This document shows positions 26,403 through 35,371 of a DNA stretch of 64,000 nucleotides, one piece after another. This DNA is from an uncultured Prevotellaceae bacterium (GTDB taxonomy: Bacteria > Bacteroidota > Bacteroidia > Bacteroidales > Bacteroidaceae), in NCBI GenBank assembly GCA_947167515.1, contig CAMVIM010000004.1, positions 1 to 64,000 of the forward strand, in the 5' to 3' direction. Made by a program: the position numbers and the translations under genes. The number at the start of each line of letters is the position of its first letter. Positions within the stretch are counted from its first letter, which is position 1. The notes beneath the pieces were generated by a model that was given only the letters and a program-made list of their open reading frames with translations, did not search any database and was not told the origin of the DNA.

Positions 26403-28375
26403 GACACATACAACTGCGTAAATCCTTCATTTCAAGCCCATTGGCTTTCATCTGCAACCTATTGACAGTCTATCTCGTCTATGGGTTGTGCCGCTTGACC
26501 TACCTCGTCGAGAACTGGGCTGTCATCGCTGAAGGCTTCGACACGCTGAACTTTTGGGAAGCACTGAAGGGATGCTGGATGTTCGACACCTCGGCCATTC
26601 TCTACACCAACGCTCTCTATGCTATCCTGATGCTGATTCCCCTGCACTGGAAGGAGAAAGACTGGTGGCAACAGATGGCCAAGTGGATTTTTGTGGTGGT
26701 GAACGCCTTGTGCATCATCGCCAATCTGGCCGATGCGGTCTATTTCCAATACACGGGTCGCCGCACCACCTCGTCGGTCTTTCAGGAGTTCAGCAACGAG
26801 GGAAACATTGGCGACGTGGTAGGTGTGGAACTGCTGCGCCATTGGTATCTGGTGGTGGTGGGCATCGTGCTCATCGTGGGGCTGATAGTTCTGTATGTGA
26901 AGCCACAAGGCAAGTTCAGAGTGCGGATGCTGAAGGATTTCCTGCTCTACTATACCATCCACATTCTCTGTTTCGGGCTCTACATCCCCATCACCATCGC
27001 CGGTATGCGAGGAGGAGTGACGACTGCTGTGCGACCTATCACCATCAGCAATGCCAACCAATACGTGAACCGTTCCTCTGAGGCGGCACTGATTCTGAAC
27101 ACGCCGTTCTCGATGATTCGCACCCTCAACAAGAACGTGTTTGCTGACCCGAATTTCTTCTCACGTGAGGAACTGGACACTATCTATAGCCCTGTCCATG
27201 AACCTGCCGACAGCGTGGTGATGAACAAGAAGAATGTGGTGGTGATCATCTTGGAGAGTTACGGAAGAGAATACATAGGAGGATATAATGACTATGAGGG
27301 ATACACGCCTTTCACCGACTCGCTCATGAAAAAGTCGCTCACGTTTGACCTGACCATTGCCAACGGCCGCAAGAGCATTGACGGTATGCCGTCCATCCTG
27401 TCAAGCATCCCGCGCTTCATCGAGCCGTTCTTCCTCACACCCTCTTCCATGAATGAGGTGAGCGGACTGGCTGGAGAACTGGGCAAGGTGGGATATGAGT
27501 CTGCCTTCTTCCACGGTGCGGAAAATGGGTCGATGGGCTTTGAGGCTTTTGCCAGAAAGACGGGATATGACGCCTATTTCGGCAGGACGGAATATAATCA
27601 GGACAAACGATTCAACGGCGACAAGGACTTCGACGGCATGTGGGCCATCTGGGACGAGGAATTCCTGCAGTTCTATGCCTTGCAGATGAGCCAGATGAAA
27701 GAGCCTTTCATCACCTCCGTCTTCACCGCCAGTTCGCACCACCCATACGCCGTGCCTGAACGCTACAGGAACATCTACAAGGATGAGCCAGGCGACCCCA
27801 ACATCATGCACAAGTGCATCCGATATGTGGATAACGCCTTGCGCCGCTTCTTCGAGACAGCAGAGAAACAACCGTGGTACAAAAACACCCTCTTCGTGCT
27901 CACCGCTGACCACACGAACCTGACAACGGAACCGATGTATCAGACGGAATTGGGTACCTGCAGTGTGCCCATCATCATCTTCGACCCATCGGGCACCATC
28001 CAGCCAGAACGTCGCCACTGCATTGCCCAGCAGATAGACATCATGCCCACCGTGCTGAGCTATTTGGGCTATGACAAACCCTACGTAGCCTTTGGTCAAG
28101 ACCTGCTCCACACGGCAGACGAAGACACTTGGGCGGTGACGAACAACAACGGTCTCTACCACTATGTGAAGGGGGACCACGTGCTCATCTTCACCGAGAC
28201 AGGAGAAACGAAAGCCCTCTACAACTACAAGAAAGACTGGTATCTGAAAGAGAACCTACTGGGCAAAATGGGAGCCACGGAAAAACAGATGGAGCGCGAA
28301 CTGAAGGGACTCATCCAGTCCTACATGGAACGCATGGTGGAAGACCGCCTCACCACAAAGACCCCCAACCCCTAA
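26399..28375 (+). CDS. LTA-synthase-like sulfatase
   Basis: The 658-residue protein has about five N-terminal membrane helices (1-205) and an extracytoplasmic sulfatase-fold domain (about 280-620). Landmarks are VVVIILESYGREY (metal-site Glu286), NGRKSIDGMPS (322-332, holding the likely nucleophile), FFHGAENGSMGFE, TASSHHPYAVP and LTADHTN. It belongs to the LtaS/OpgB/MdoB-like group that transfers phosphoglycerol or phosphoethanolamine. Gram-negative members decorate glycans or lipid A. The adjacent acyltransferases, LicD and glycosyltransferase suggest a role in decorating a surface glycan; the transferred group cannot be decided. Confidence 0.88.
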   Translation: MRHIQLRKSFISSPLAFICNLLTVYLVYGLCRLTYLVENWAVIAEGFDTLNFWEALKGCWMFDTSAILYTNALYAILMLIPLHWKEKDWWQQMAKWIFVVVNALCIIANLADAVYFQYTGRRTTSSVFQEFSNEGNIGDVVGVELLRHWYLVVVGIVLIVGLIVLYVKPQGKFRVRMLKDFLLYYTIHILCFGLYIPITIAGMRGGVTTAVRPITISNANQYVNRSSEAALILNTPFSMIRTLNKNVFADPNFFSREELDTIYSPVHEPADSVVMNKKNVVVIILESYGREYIGGYNDYEGYTPFTDSLMKKSLTFDLTIANGRKSIDGMPSILSSIPRFIEPFFLTPSSMNEVSGLAGELGKVGYESAFFHGAENGSMGFEAFARKTGYDAYFGRTEYNQDKRFNGDKDFDGMWAIWDEEFLQFYALQMSQMKEPFITSVFTASSHHPYAVPERYRNIYKDEPGDPNIMHKCIRYVDNALRRFFETAEKQPWYKNTLFVLTADHTNLTTEPMYQTELGTCSVPIIIFDPSGTIQPERRHCIAQQIDIMPTVLSYLGYDKPYVAFGQDLLHTADEDTWAVTNNNGLYHYVKGDHVLIFTETGETKALYNYKKDWYLKENLLGKMGATEKQMERELKGLIQSYMERMVEDRLTTKTPNP

Positions 28376-28383
28376 TTATCAAT

Positions 28384-28420
28384 TCTCAACTGTCAACTGT
28401 CAATTCTCAACTGTCAACTT
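28384..28420. repeat. Short tandem CAACTGTCAA repeats
   Basis: The 54-base gap between the sulfatase and first acyltransferase consists of alternating CAATTCTCAACTGT and CAACTGTCAA units. It is low-complexity intergenic filler of a kind common in Bacteroidetes, with no promoter. Confidence 0.6.
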
Positions 28421-28429
28421 CCAACTTCC

Positions 28430-29440
28430 ATGCCCCATCGCAACCATGCCTTCGACTTCCTGTGCGGCATCTGCATCATCCGTATGATTATGCTGCACGT
28501 CATCAGCACTTGCGGTTATCGCAGCGAGTTCTGGTTTGGGAAAGTGATGGCATGGTCGTTCTTTTTCATGTCTTTCTTCTTCTTCAAGGCGGGTTACTTC
28601 AACAAAGGCGTGGCGGGAAAGACGCTTCCCTATCTGAAAGATCGCACGAAGCGCCTGCTGGTGCCCTATGTGGTGTGGGGTGCCATCGGCAGCATCGTCT
28701 TCTTTGGTTTCCTGCTCCTTTTTCCCGACTCCTTTCAGCGTTACTACAAAATCCTGCGATGGGAACACCTGTGGCAAGACAGCCGCTTCTGGGGCAATCC
28801 GCCTGTCTGGTTCCTCTTCTCCTTCTGCGTGTGCTATGTGCTGGTACACTTCATCGGCAAGGTGAAATACCTGAAATGGGTGGCTGTCACCTTCCCCTTC
28901 ATCAGCTACTACCTGTGGACACAGCGCAACCCACTCTGGATGAGCCTCGACAACGTGTTCATGGGCATGTTCTTCTTCTATCTCGGACACGCCTGGCGAT
29001 GGGCGCAGACCCGTGTGCCCAAAGGGTGGCTCATCACCATCAGCCTGCTGCTCATAGCGGTGTTTGTGGTAAACAACAAACTCTGTCATGGCGAGTATGA
29101 CATGAGCCTCAACAAGTTTGTCAACCATCCGTGGGGAGCGGGCATCAACACCATCTGCGCCTTGGTGGGTTTCTCAGGACTGCTGCTCTCACTCCCCATG
29201 AAACGAGTTCCTGTCGTGGGCTACATCGGCGAACACTCCATGGTATATTTTGTCGCACACTATCCCCTCATCTTCCTGTACTCCTTCACCCACTTGGTGT
29301 TCCATCACAGCGTGGCGCACCGTTGGGAGGACTTCATCCTGATGATGCTCTTCATCCTCATCACCTGCACATGGCTGGTGCCCTATGTGGAGAAGGTGCC
29401 TTGGCTGTCGGGACGACTGAAAGTGAAAAAGGACAAGTGA
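28430..29440 (+). CDS. Acyltransferase-3 family membrane protein
   Basis: The 336-residue polytopic protein opens HAFDFLCGICIIRMIMLHVI and has about ten membrane helices, matching the Acyl_transf_3 family (OatA/NolL/WecH type) in its fucose-4-O-acetylase-like branch. Such proteins move acetyl or other acyl groups to extracellular glycans. The next gene is a close paralogue (same N-terminal motif, same C-terminal VPYVEKVPWLSGR), so this is a tandem duplication. The last codons and stop lie in the start of TTCAC-type repeat copy C. Confidence 0.85.
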   Translation: MPHRNHAFDFLCGICIIRMIMLHVISTCGYRSEFWFGKVMAWSFFFMSFFFFKAGYFNKGVAGKTLPYLKDRTKRLLVPYVVWGAIGSIVFFGFLLLFPDSFQRYYKILRWEHLWQDSRFWGNPPVWFLFSFCVCYVLVHFIGKVKYLKWVAVTFPFISYYLWTQRNPLWMSLDNVFMGMFFFYLGHAWRWAQTRVPKGWLITISLLLIAVFVVNNKLCHGEYDMSLNKFVNHPWGAGINTICALVGFSGLLLSLPMKRVPVVGYIGEHSMVYFVAHYPLIFLYSFTHLVFHHSVAHRWEDFILMMLFILITCTWLVPYVEKVPWLSGRLKVKKDK

Positions 29441-29546
29441 ATAGTGAAAAAAGAAAAGTGAAAAATTTGCCACCGCATATACTGTCAACCATTGGCGAAC
29501 TGCTGCGGTAGCAAATTTTTCACTATTCACTATTCACATTTCACTT
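29419..29546. repeat. TTCAC-type palindromic repeat, copy C
   Basis: Arms AAAAATTTGCCACCGCA (29461-29477) and TGCGGTAGCAAATTTTT (29504-29520) differ by one base. Flanks are AGTGAAAA runs and TTCACTATTCAC runs. It sits between two paralogous acyltransferase genes and abuts the promoter box of the second. Confidence 0.8.
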
Positions 29547-29554
29547 AAAATAAC

Positions 29555-29562
29555 TACCTTTG
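29555..29562 (+). promoter_or_regulatory. Promoter -7 box of second acyltransferase
   Basis: TACCTTTG ends five bases before the ATG at 29568, so the transcript would be essentially leaderless. It lies nine bases after repeat copy C. Confidence 0.65.
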
Positions 29563-29567
29563 CACCC

Positions 29568-30605
29568 ATGAAAGAGCGTAATCACACCTTCGACTTCTTG
29601 TGTGGCATCTGCATCATCCGCATGATTACTCTCCACACCATCTCCTTCTGTGGCCACAAAGGCGACGACTGGTGGAAAGAGGTGATGGCATGGTCGTTCT
29701 TCTTCATGTGCTTTTTCTTCTTCAAGGCTGGCTATTTCAACAAAACCGTTTCGGGCAACACAAAGGCCTACATCACCGAAAAAGCCAAACGACTGCTCAT
29801 CCCCTATCTGGTATGGGGCACCATTGGTTTCATTATCTATGCCATCTTTCTTCCCTTTGAAATTGACCGCTACCATCAGCCCATCGAACCGATGGAGTGG
29901 AATCATCTCTGGGAAACCAGTTCTTTCTGGGGTAACGAACCTGTCTGGTTCCTTTTTTCCTTTTTTTCGGCCTATGTACTGGTTCATCTCATCAAGAAAA
30001 TCCATATCGTCAAGCCCATCTCAGTATTCCAGACAGTGGTGATTCTCGCCTGTCCTTTCATCAGTTACTGGATGTGGACACTCGACAATCCGCTGCCCAT
30101 GAGCCTGAGCAACGTGCCGATGGGGGTCTTCTTTTTCAACATGGGACGCACCTGGCGATGGCTGATAGAGCGCATGGGCAGACGCACCACGCTGATCCTC
30201 TCCTCCATTCTCATTCTCGCCTTCATCATCCTCAACATCCTGTGGCACGGCGAGTACGTGATGAGTGCCAACCGCTTCGAGGGCGAAAGTCTGGCAGCAT
30301 TTGTCAACACCGTGATCATCCTGCTGGGACTCTCTGGCCTTTTCCTCAAGTTGCCCCTTAGCAGAATCCCCGTGGTGAACTACATCGGCGAACATTCCAT
30401 GGTCTATTTCGTGGCCCACTACCCCATTCTCCAGTTTTACCGCTTCATCCACATCTCTTTCGGCCACAGCATCTATGGCCATTGGGATGACTTCATCGTC
30501 CTCCTTATCTTTGTCTTCTGCATCTGCACCTGGCTGGTGCCCTACGTGGAGAAGGTGCCGTGGCTGTCGGGACGATGGAAGAAAGCCACCCAACCCAAGA
30601 ACTAA
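29568..30605 (+). CDS. Acyltransferase-3 family membrane protein (paralogue)
   Basis: This 345-residue polytopic protein repeats the plan of the upstream gene: HTFDFLCGICIIRMITLHTI, WSFFFM.FFFFKAGYFNK, WFLFSFF and VPYVEKVPWLSGR. About ten membrane helices are expected. The two probably modify the same or related surface glycan with acyl groups. It appears to have its own promoter, so the two duplicates could be expressed separately, although the spacing also allows read-through. Confidence 0.85.
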   Translation: MKERNHTFDFLCGICIIRMITLHTISFCGHKGDDWWKEVMAWSFFFMCFFFFKAGYFNKTVSGNTKAYITEKAKRLLIPYLVWGTIGFIIYAIFLPFEIDRYHQPIEPMEWNHLWETSSFWGNEPVWFLFSFFSAYVLVHLIKKIHIVKPISVFQTVVILACPFISYWMWTLDNPLPMSLSNVPMGVFFFNMGRTWRWLIERMGRRTTLILSSILILAFIILNILWHGEYVMSANRFEGESLAAFVNTVIILLGLSGLFLKLPLSRIPVVNYIGEHSMVYFVAHYPILQFYRFIHISFGHSIYGHWDDFIVLLIFVFCICTWLVPYVEKVPWLSGRWKKATQPKN

Positions 30606-30614
30606 ATCGTCAAG

Positions 30615-31709
30615 ATGGAAGCTACAAAACAACGGTTAGAATGGCTCGATGCCATGCGAGGCTTCACCATGATACTGGTGGTGGCCTATCATGTGGCAGA
30701 GTTTGGGTTTTTAGAGTCCGAGAAAACCTCCGTTTCCCTTCCCTTCCTGGTGCTCTTCCGCATGCCCCTCTTCTTCTTCGTCAGCGGCTTCTTGGCTTAC
30801 AAAGCATCGTGGGTGTGGACACCGCAAAACTTCGCCGCCCTCACTTGGAAGAAATTCAAGGTGCAGGTACTACCCGCACTGGTGTTCTTATGCGTTTTCA
30901 TCATCCTACGTGCCAAGGCTCCCTTTGGCGAAGCCTTCATGCACCGCATGGAGAGTCCCACCAAGGGAGGTTACTGGTTCACATGGGTGCTCCTCCAGAT
31001 GTTCCTCATCTACTACATCGTGGCGGCACTCTTCCAGCGCATCAGCAAGAAAGCAGAAAACATCGCCATCGTCGTGCTGTGGGTCGTGGCGGTCGGCGCA
31101 TACTTGTCGCTCAACTTGCCCCACACCTGCGGGAATTGGTACAAGACCGACTTCATGATGTACAGTTCCTTCTACGAGACCCTGCTTTTCTTTCACTTCT
31201 TTCTGTTGGGCAATCTCGTCCATCGACACTGGACCACCGTCCAACGGCTCTTCGACACGAAATGGCTCTTCCCCCTCATGGTCATCCTCGCCTTCCTCTG
31301 CTGCGCCGACATCTTCCGATGGCACTTGCTGAGAAAGGAATGGACCAATCTGCCCAAAACAATGGCGATGTACACACTGATGCTGACCGTGGTGATGTTC
31401 TTCCGTCACTATCAGACCCACTTCACCCGGCAGACACGCATCGGTCGGGGACTGCAATACATCGGAGTGCGCACCCTCGACATCTACCTGCTCCACTTCA
31501 TCCTCATGCCCAAAATTCCCGCTGTAGGACAATGGCTTGACGCCCACCAGCCTAACTTCATCATCGACATCACCCTTGCTGTCGGCACGGCACTCCTCGT
31601 CATCGCCTTTTGCCTGCTCGTCAGCAACATTCTGAGAGTCAGTCCGCAGTTGAAAGAATACCTCTTCGGCAGACCAACTCCACCCCTAAAAAACAAAGAT
31701 AATGGATAA
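30615..31709 (+). CDS. Acyltransferase-3 family membrane protein (third)
   Basis: The 364-residue protein begins RLEWLDAMRGFTMILVVAYHV, the classical Acyl_transf_3 opening with the conserved Arg and His, and continues FRMPLFFFVSGFLA. It is more distant from the preceding pair, so it likely has a different acceptor. It lies nine bases after the second paralogue and overlaps the licD start by eight bases, which places all in one transcript. Confidence 0.88.
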   Translation: MEATKQRLEWLDAMRGFTMILVVAYHVAEFGFLESEKTSVSLPFLVLFRMPLFFFVSGFLAYKASWVWTPQNFAALTWKKFKVQVLPALVFLCVFIILRAKAPFGEAFMHRMESPTKGGYWFTWVLLQMFLIYYIVAALFQRISKKAENIAIVVLWVVAVGAYLSLNLPHTCGNWYKTDFMMYSSFYETLLFFHFFLLGNLVHRHWTTVQRLFDTKWLFPLMVILAFLCCADIFRWHLLRKEWTNLPKTMAMYTLMLTVVMFFRHYQTHFTRQTRIGRGLQYIGVRTLDIYLLHFILMPKIPAVGQWLDAHQPNFIIDITLAVGTALLVIAFCLLVSNILRVSPQLKEYLFGRPTPPLKNKDNG

Positions 31710-32502
31710 TCACAAGGACTATATGCAACGACACCTGCGAGCCGTCCAACTTAAGGAACTGGCCATCCTGCAGGAGATACACAAGGTGTGCGTGAAACAC
31801 CATATTGATTACTGGCTCGACGGTGGTACCATCCTGGGAGCCGTGCGCCACGGAGGATTCATCCCATGGGATGACGACATCGACATTGCCATGCGAAAGG
31901 CAGACATTCCCCGCTTCGTCGAGGCAGCCATTGCCGACCTCCCTTCCTGGCTCTATGTGCAGACACCAGAGAAAGACCCCTCACGTCTGCCCATGATCAA
32001 GATACGCGACACAGACTCCTTCCTCATCGAGGCAAGCGATGACTTCCAGCAATCCTATCCCAAAGGCATCTTCGTCGACATCTTCCCGTTCGAACCTTAT
32101 CCACGTGTTTCGCGACAGTTCTGCAAGCACATTCTTGGGGGTTACAGCAAGGCTAACGGCATTCTCCGAGCCAAGCACTACTATTCATGGCGCTCCGTGG
32201 CAGAACTCTTCTGGTTTGGTGCCAAACGCATCTGGTTCCGCGCCGTATGGGGCATTGCTTGCCTCCTTCGTCCCCACGACCAGCACACAGGCAACATCAT
32301 CGACACCAACGGCTATGGCATCATGCACCGCAACGAAGACATCTTCCCCGTGTCCACCATCCAGTTCGAGGGCCACACCTTCATGGCACCAGCCCAACCC
32401 GAACGCTACACCAGCAACATCTATGGCGACTACATGACCCTGCCGCCCATAGACCACCGCACTGGCCACGCCGTCTTCTACGCCGAAACCCTGCAGAATT
32501 AA
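31702..32502 (+). CDS. LicD-family phosphotransferase
   Basis: The 266-residue protein shows the LicD signature: YWLDGGTILGAVRHGGFIPW (37-56) then DDDIDIAM (57-64), a nucleotidyltransferase-like active site. LicD transfers phosphocholine or a similar phospho-alcohol from a CDP-activated donor to a glycan. No choline uptake or activation genes (licA-C type) are in the window, so the transferred group is uncertain; phosphoethanolamine or a polyol phosphate is possible. It is cytosolic or peripheral and coupled to the acyltransferase upstream. Confidence 0.9.
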   Translation: MDNHKDYMQRHLRAVQLKELAILQEIHKVCVKHHIDYWLDGGTILGAVRHGGFIPWDDDIDIAMRKADIPRFVEAAIADLPSWLYVQTPEKDPSRLPMIKIRDTDSFLIEASDDFQQSYPKGIFVDIFPFEPYPRVSRQFCKHILGGYSKANGILRAKHYYSWRSVAELFWFGAKRIWFRAVWGIACLLRPHDQHTGNIIDTNGYGIMHRNEDIFPVSTIQFEGHTFMAPAQPERYTSNIYGDYMTLPPIDHRTGHAVFYAETLQN

Positions 32503-32512
32503 TCCTATCCCC

Positions 32513-33487
32513 ATGAGTTTAGCCCCTGTCGCCCTCTTCGTCTATAACCGAGCAGACAACATGCTCAAGACCCTCGAATGTCTCGTGCGCAACACCCTGG
32601 CATCCGAGACCGAACTCTACGTCTTTTCCGATGGAGGGAAAGACACCCAGTCGTGGCAGGAAGTCAACCATGTGAGGCAGGAACTGCACCGCTTTCAGGC
32701 TCTCGTCGAGAGAGAAGGTGCACTGAAGCGCATGACCATCGTGGAACGTCCTGAAAACATCTACCTCGAACGCAACATCACCGAAGGCATCGCACAAGTG
32801 TTTGGACAATACGACCGCATCATTGTGCTCGAAGACGACATCTGCACTTCCGCCCACTTTCTGGAATACATGAACCAAGCCTTCGACCTCTACCACGACA
32901 TTCCCCAAGTCATGCACGTGGCAGGCTTCACTCATTTGAGTCTGCTCAATCCCCTCTGCCCCACAGAAGGCATCAAGGGTAATCCTCCCGTCCCCTTCTA
33001 TTTCTCCCCCCACATGGCGGGATGGGGATGGGGCACATGGCGTGACCGTTGGCAGAACCACTTCGTCCATTACAAGACACGTGCCGAAGCCCTTGAAGGC
33101 TTGACTGATGCTGACATCAACGCCATCCAGTACGGCGGTGCCTTCACTTGTCTGAAAAGCCTCGACAAACATCCCATCCCGTGGGACATCTGCTGGGAAA
33201 TCGCCATCTACAAGGCACATGGGCTATGCCTCACTCCAGGCCACACCCTCGTGCGAAACATTGGCCTCCGCAGCGGCACCCACTTTCGCTCCTTCGACCT
33301 GCTGCAATACTATCTCTACGACCGCGAGCCGATGGAACTTCCCCTTCCGCTCACACGCACAGAAAATCCGCAAAAAGACCCTCGTATCGAAGCCCTCTTT
33401 GCGGAAGCCATCACCGACTGGGGCATCCGTTACACCCCACTGGGCAAGTTCATCCGCTTCTTCTACAAGCGCTTCAAAAAGCACTAA
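32513..33487 (+). CDS. GNT-I-like glycosyltransferase
   Basis: The 324-residue protein starts APVALFVYNRADNMLKTLEC and contains IIVLEDDICTS with the metal-binding EDD (107-109), as in GNT-I/POMGnT-like GT-A enzymes of bacterial glycan loci. HMAGWGWGTWRDRW near 165 is the typical acceptor-loop motif of this group. It would add a sugar to a cell-surface oligosaccharide. It is the last gene of the metallophosphoesterase-LtaS-acyltransferase-LicD run and is followed by a strong palindrome. Confidence 0.85.
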   Translation: MSLAPVALFVYNRADNMLKTLECLVRNTLASETELYVFSDGGKDTQSWQEVNHVRQELHRFQALVEREGALKRMTIVERPENIYLERNITEGIAQVFGQYDRIIVLEDDICTSAHFLEYMNQAFDLYHDIPQVMHVAGFTHLSLLNPLCPTEGIKGNPPVPFYFSPHMAGWGWGTWRDRWQNHFVHYKTRAEALEGLTDADINAIQYGGAFTCLKSLDKHPIPWDICWEIAIYKAHGLCLTPGHTLVRNIGLRSGTHFRSFDLLQYYLYDREPMELPLPLTRTENPQKDPRIEALFAEAITDWGIRYTPLGKFIRFFYKRFKKH

Positions 33488-33494
33488 AGAACAA

Positions 33495-33559
33495 CCTCAG
33501 AATCGGTCTATAGCATCGGTCTGAGTCACGCCCCATAGACACGTGTGACTCAGACCGAT
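33495..33559. repeat. CCTCAAAATCGGT palindromic element, copy 3 / possible bidirectional terminator
   Basis: ATCGGTCTGAGTCAC (33515-33529) and GTGACTCAGACCGAT (33545-33559) are perfect 15-base arms around a 15-base loop. Preceding CCTCAGAATCGGTC matches the left arm of the element at 21564. Its place between two convergent genes suits a bidirectional terminator, though no long T run follows. Confidence 0.7.
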
Positions 33560-33607
33560 TTCAACGTAACGTACCCCCCTCTTACAGGCTACGCCAGTTT
33601 GCCCTTC

Positions 33608-35371
33608 TCACTTCACGCCTTCCAGGAAATCCCTCAACTGGTCAGGCTCCACATCGCCCATCTGATACTCCTTCTCAGCATCGTCCTTCACCATCTTGAG
33701 CCAGACAGCGTGAGCCTCCTCTGCCTCGGCCATCCAGCGGTCGCGGTCGATGAAGAGATTGCCGCCACATGCCTGCATCACATAGTTGGCGTAGGTTTGT
33801 TCATAAAGTCTGTAGTTCTGATGTATCTGCTGAAGAATACCCTTCAGGTCTTCAGCCGTGCCGATGGTGCCGTTCTCGATGTCGCGCACCACGCTGTCCA
33901 GTTCGCTCTTCGGAGCGAGCATGCCCATCATATCGACCCAACGTCCCCCATTCGCCTCTGTCGTCTCAGCCGTGTTGTTCTGGAAACAACGGTAGAGGAA
34001 GAGTTTGAGCACCAACTCATAATACTGGATGCCTTTCAGCAACGCGGCTCGCTTGATTTTGCAGCCATGGTAGGCATACACTTCCGTGCCGTCGGGATTC
34101 TTCTTCAGCAAATCCTCCAGCACCGACTTACCCTCCAGCACCGACTGCACGATGTATGGATTGGGGAAAGCGAAGTTGATGATGTCGTTGCGCGAGCCGA
34201 GCGGACGCACATCGCGCTTGGGCCACTTGTTGATGTCGCGCCAGGTGCCCACCGTGCGAATGTTGATGCCCGGCACCAGCCATGTCTCACGCCCTTCGGC
34301 AATGACATAACTGAACGGCAACTTCTGCACCTGCGGATGGTTCTGCACCTTGCCCATCACCATCGAGAAACTGCCCACATGGGCTGGCCAGAGAATGTGG
34401 CTGCCCGAGGCCGTCTTGCTGCCACGGTCGAGCGTGCCCCAGTGGATAGGCCCCATCTTGTAGGCATGATTGCTCTGGTTCGTGCCAGAACCAGCATTGT
34501 AGAACGAGAAAGCGCCACCAATGAGCAGCGTACTCTTGTGGTGGCTCGTGGCAAACGGGCCACAGAAGGCAGCACACGACTCGCCATTGTCCATATAACT
34601 GTTGGCAAAAAACACACTTGCCTCAGCCGAGAAACCCTTTCCGACATGGACAGACTCACCCACAAAGCAACTATACACCTTCGCACCATCCATCACACTG
34701 GCACCTGCCGCCACCACACTGTCTTCGATGATGACATCAGAACCAATCAACGTGCCAGCATCTTCGGTGCTCATGATGGTGCAATTGTTCAGTTTGCTGC
34801 TACCCTGCACCTCACAGCCCTCACCCATCCGCACGTTGTTCATCTCCTTCACGCCCACCACTCTGGCACCCGAGCCGATGTGGGGTTCCATGCTCTTCTC
34901 CACCCGTGCCAACTTCTTCGCGCTGCTGAAGTTCACCATCATCCAGGCCAACTGAGCCGTCAGCCCCTCAAAAATGACGATGTTGCCATCGCCACCCTCG
35001 TTCAGCACCGAAATCTCCGTACCATTGCCAAAAGTGGCATCCTCCTGATTCGTGATGACACCCACGTTAGCCACATAGCACCGCTCACCAATCTGCGTGT
35101 TAGAGATATAGCCACGCACATTCTCCACCAGACAGCCATCGCCAATCACCACATTGCGCAGCGTAGCATTCCTCACACAGCAGCGGCGGCGGAAACCCTC
35201 CTCCATCTCCACATAGCCATTCAGATTGCCAATCTCCACATGCCCATAGAGCAGCACATTCTCCATTTGTGAAGGCACAAAAGCCTCATCCACCAAGATG
35301 TCCGACCAGTCGTCGGCCCAACATCCACGCTCTTCCAACTGAGCGATTTCATTTACAGCAAGTTCTCTCAT
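33608..35371 (-). CDS. DUF4954 left-handed beta-helix protein
   Basis: The 587-residue protein contains long runs of hexapeptide-like turns (I..GC.V.NV.GYI.NT.IGERCYV) from about residue 35 to 250, forming a left-handed beta helix as in sugar acyl- and nucleotidyltransferases. The central region has TSHHKSTLLIGGAFSFYNAG and HWGTLDRGSKTASGSHILWP, distinctive of DUF4954, a Bacteroidetes family. The C-terminus is helical. No signal peptide is seen. Its function is unestablished; a sugar-nucleotide-related or cytosolic scaffold role is a guess. Its start overlaps the hflX stop by four bases. Confidence 0.85.
   Translation of the reverse strand: MRELAVNEIAQLEERGCWADDWSDILVDEAFVPSQMENVLLYGHVEIGNLNGYVEMEEGFRRRCCVRNATLRNVVIGDGCLVENVRGYISNTQIGERCYVANVGVITNQEDATFGNGTEISVLNEGGDGNIVIFEGLTAQLAWMMVNFSSAKKLARVEKSMEPHIGSGARVVGVKEMNNVRMGEGCEVQGSSKLNNCTIMSTEDAGTLIGSDVIIEDSVVAAGASVMDGAKVYSCFVGESVHVGKGFSAEASVFFANSYMDNGESCAAFCGPFATSHHKSTLLIGGAFSFYNAGSGTNQSNHAYKMGPIHWGTLDRGSKTASGSHILWPAHVGSFSMVMGKVQNHPQVQKLPFSYVIAEGRETWLVPGINIRTVGTWRDINKWPKRDVRPLGSRNDIINFAFPNPYIVQSVLEGKSVLEDLLKKNPDGTEVYAYHGCKIKRAALLKGIQYYELVLKLFLYRCFQNNTAETTEANGGRWVDMMGMLAPKSELDSVVRDIENGTIGTAEDLKGILQQIHQNYRLYEQTYANYVMQACGGNLFIDRDRWMAEAEEAHAVWLKMVKDDAEKEYQMGDVEPDQLRDFLEGVK

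Noticed and set aside
28384-28420. CRISPR-like short repeats
   Set aside because: Units are about 10 bases without spacers; only low-complexity tandem sequence.
33545-35272. 575-codon ORF opposite the DUF4954 gene
   Set aside because: The translation is a complement shadow rich in His, Leu, Arg and Thr; the minus-strand gene has clear hexapeptide repeats.
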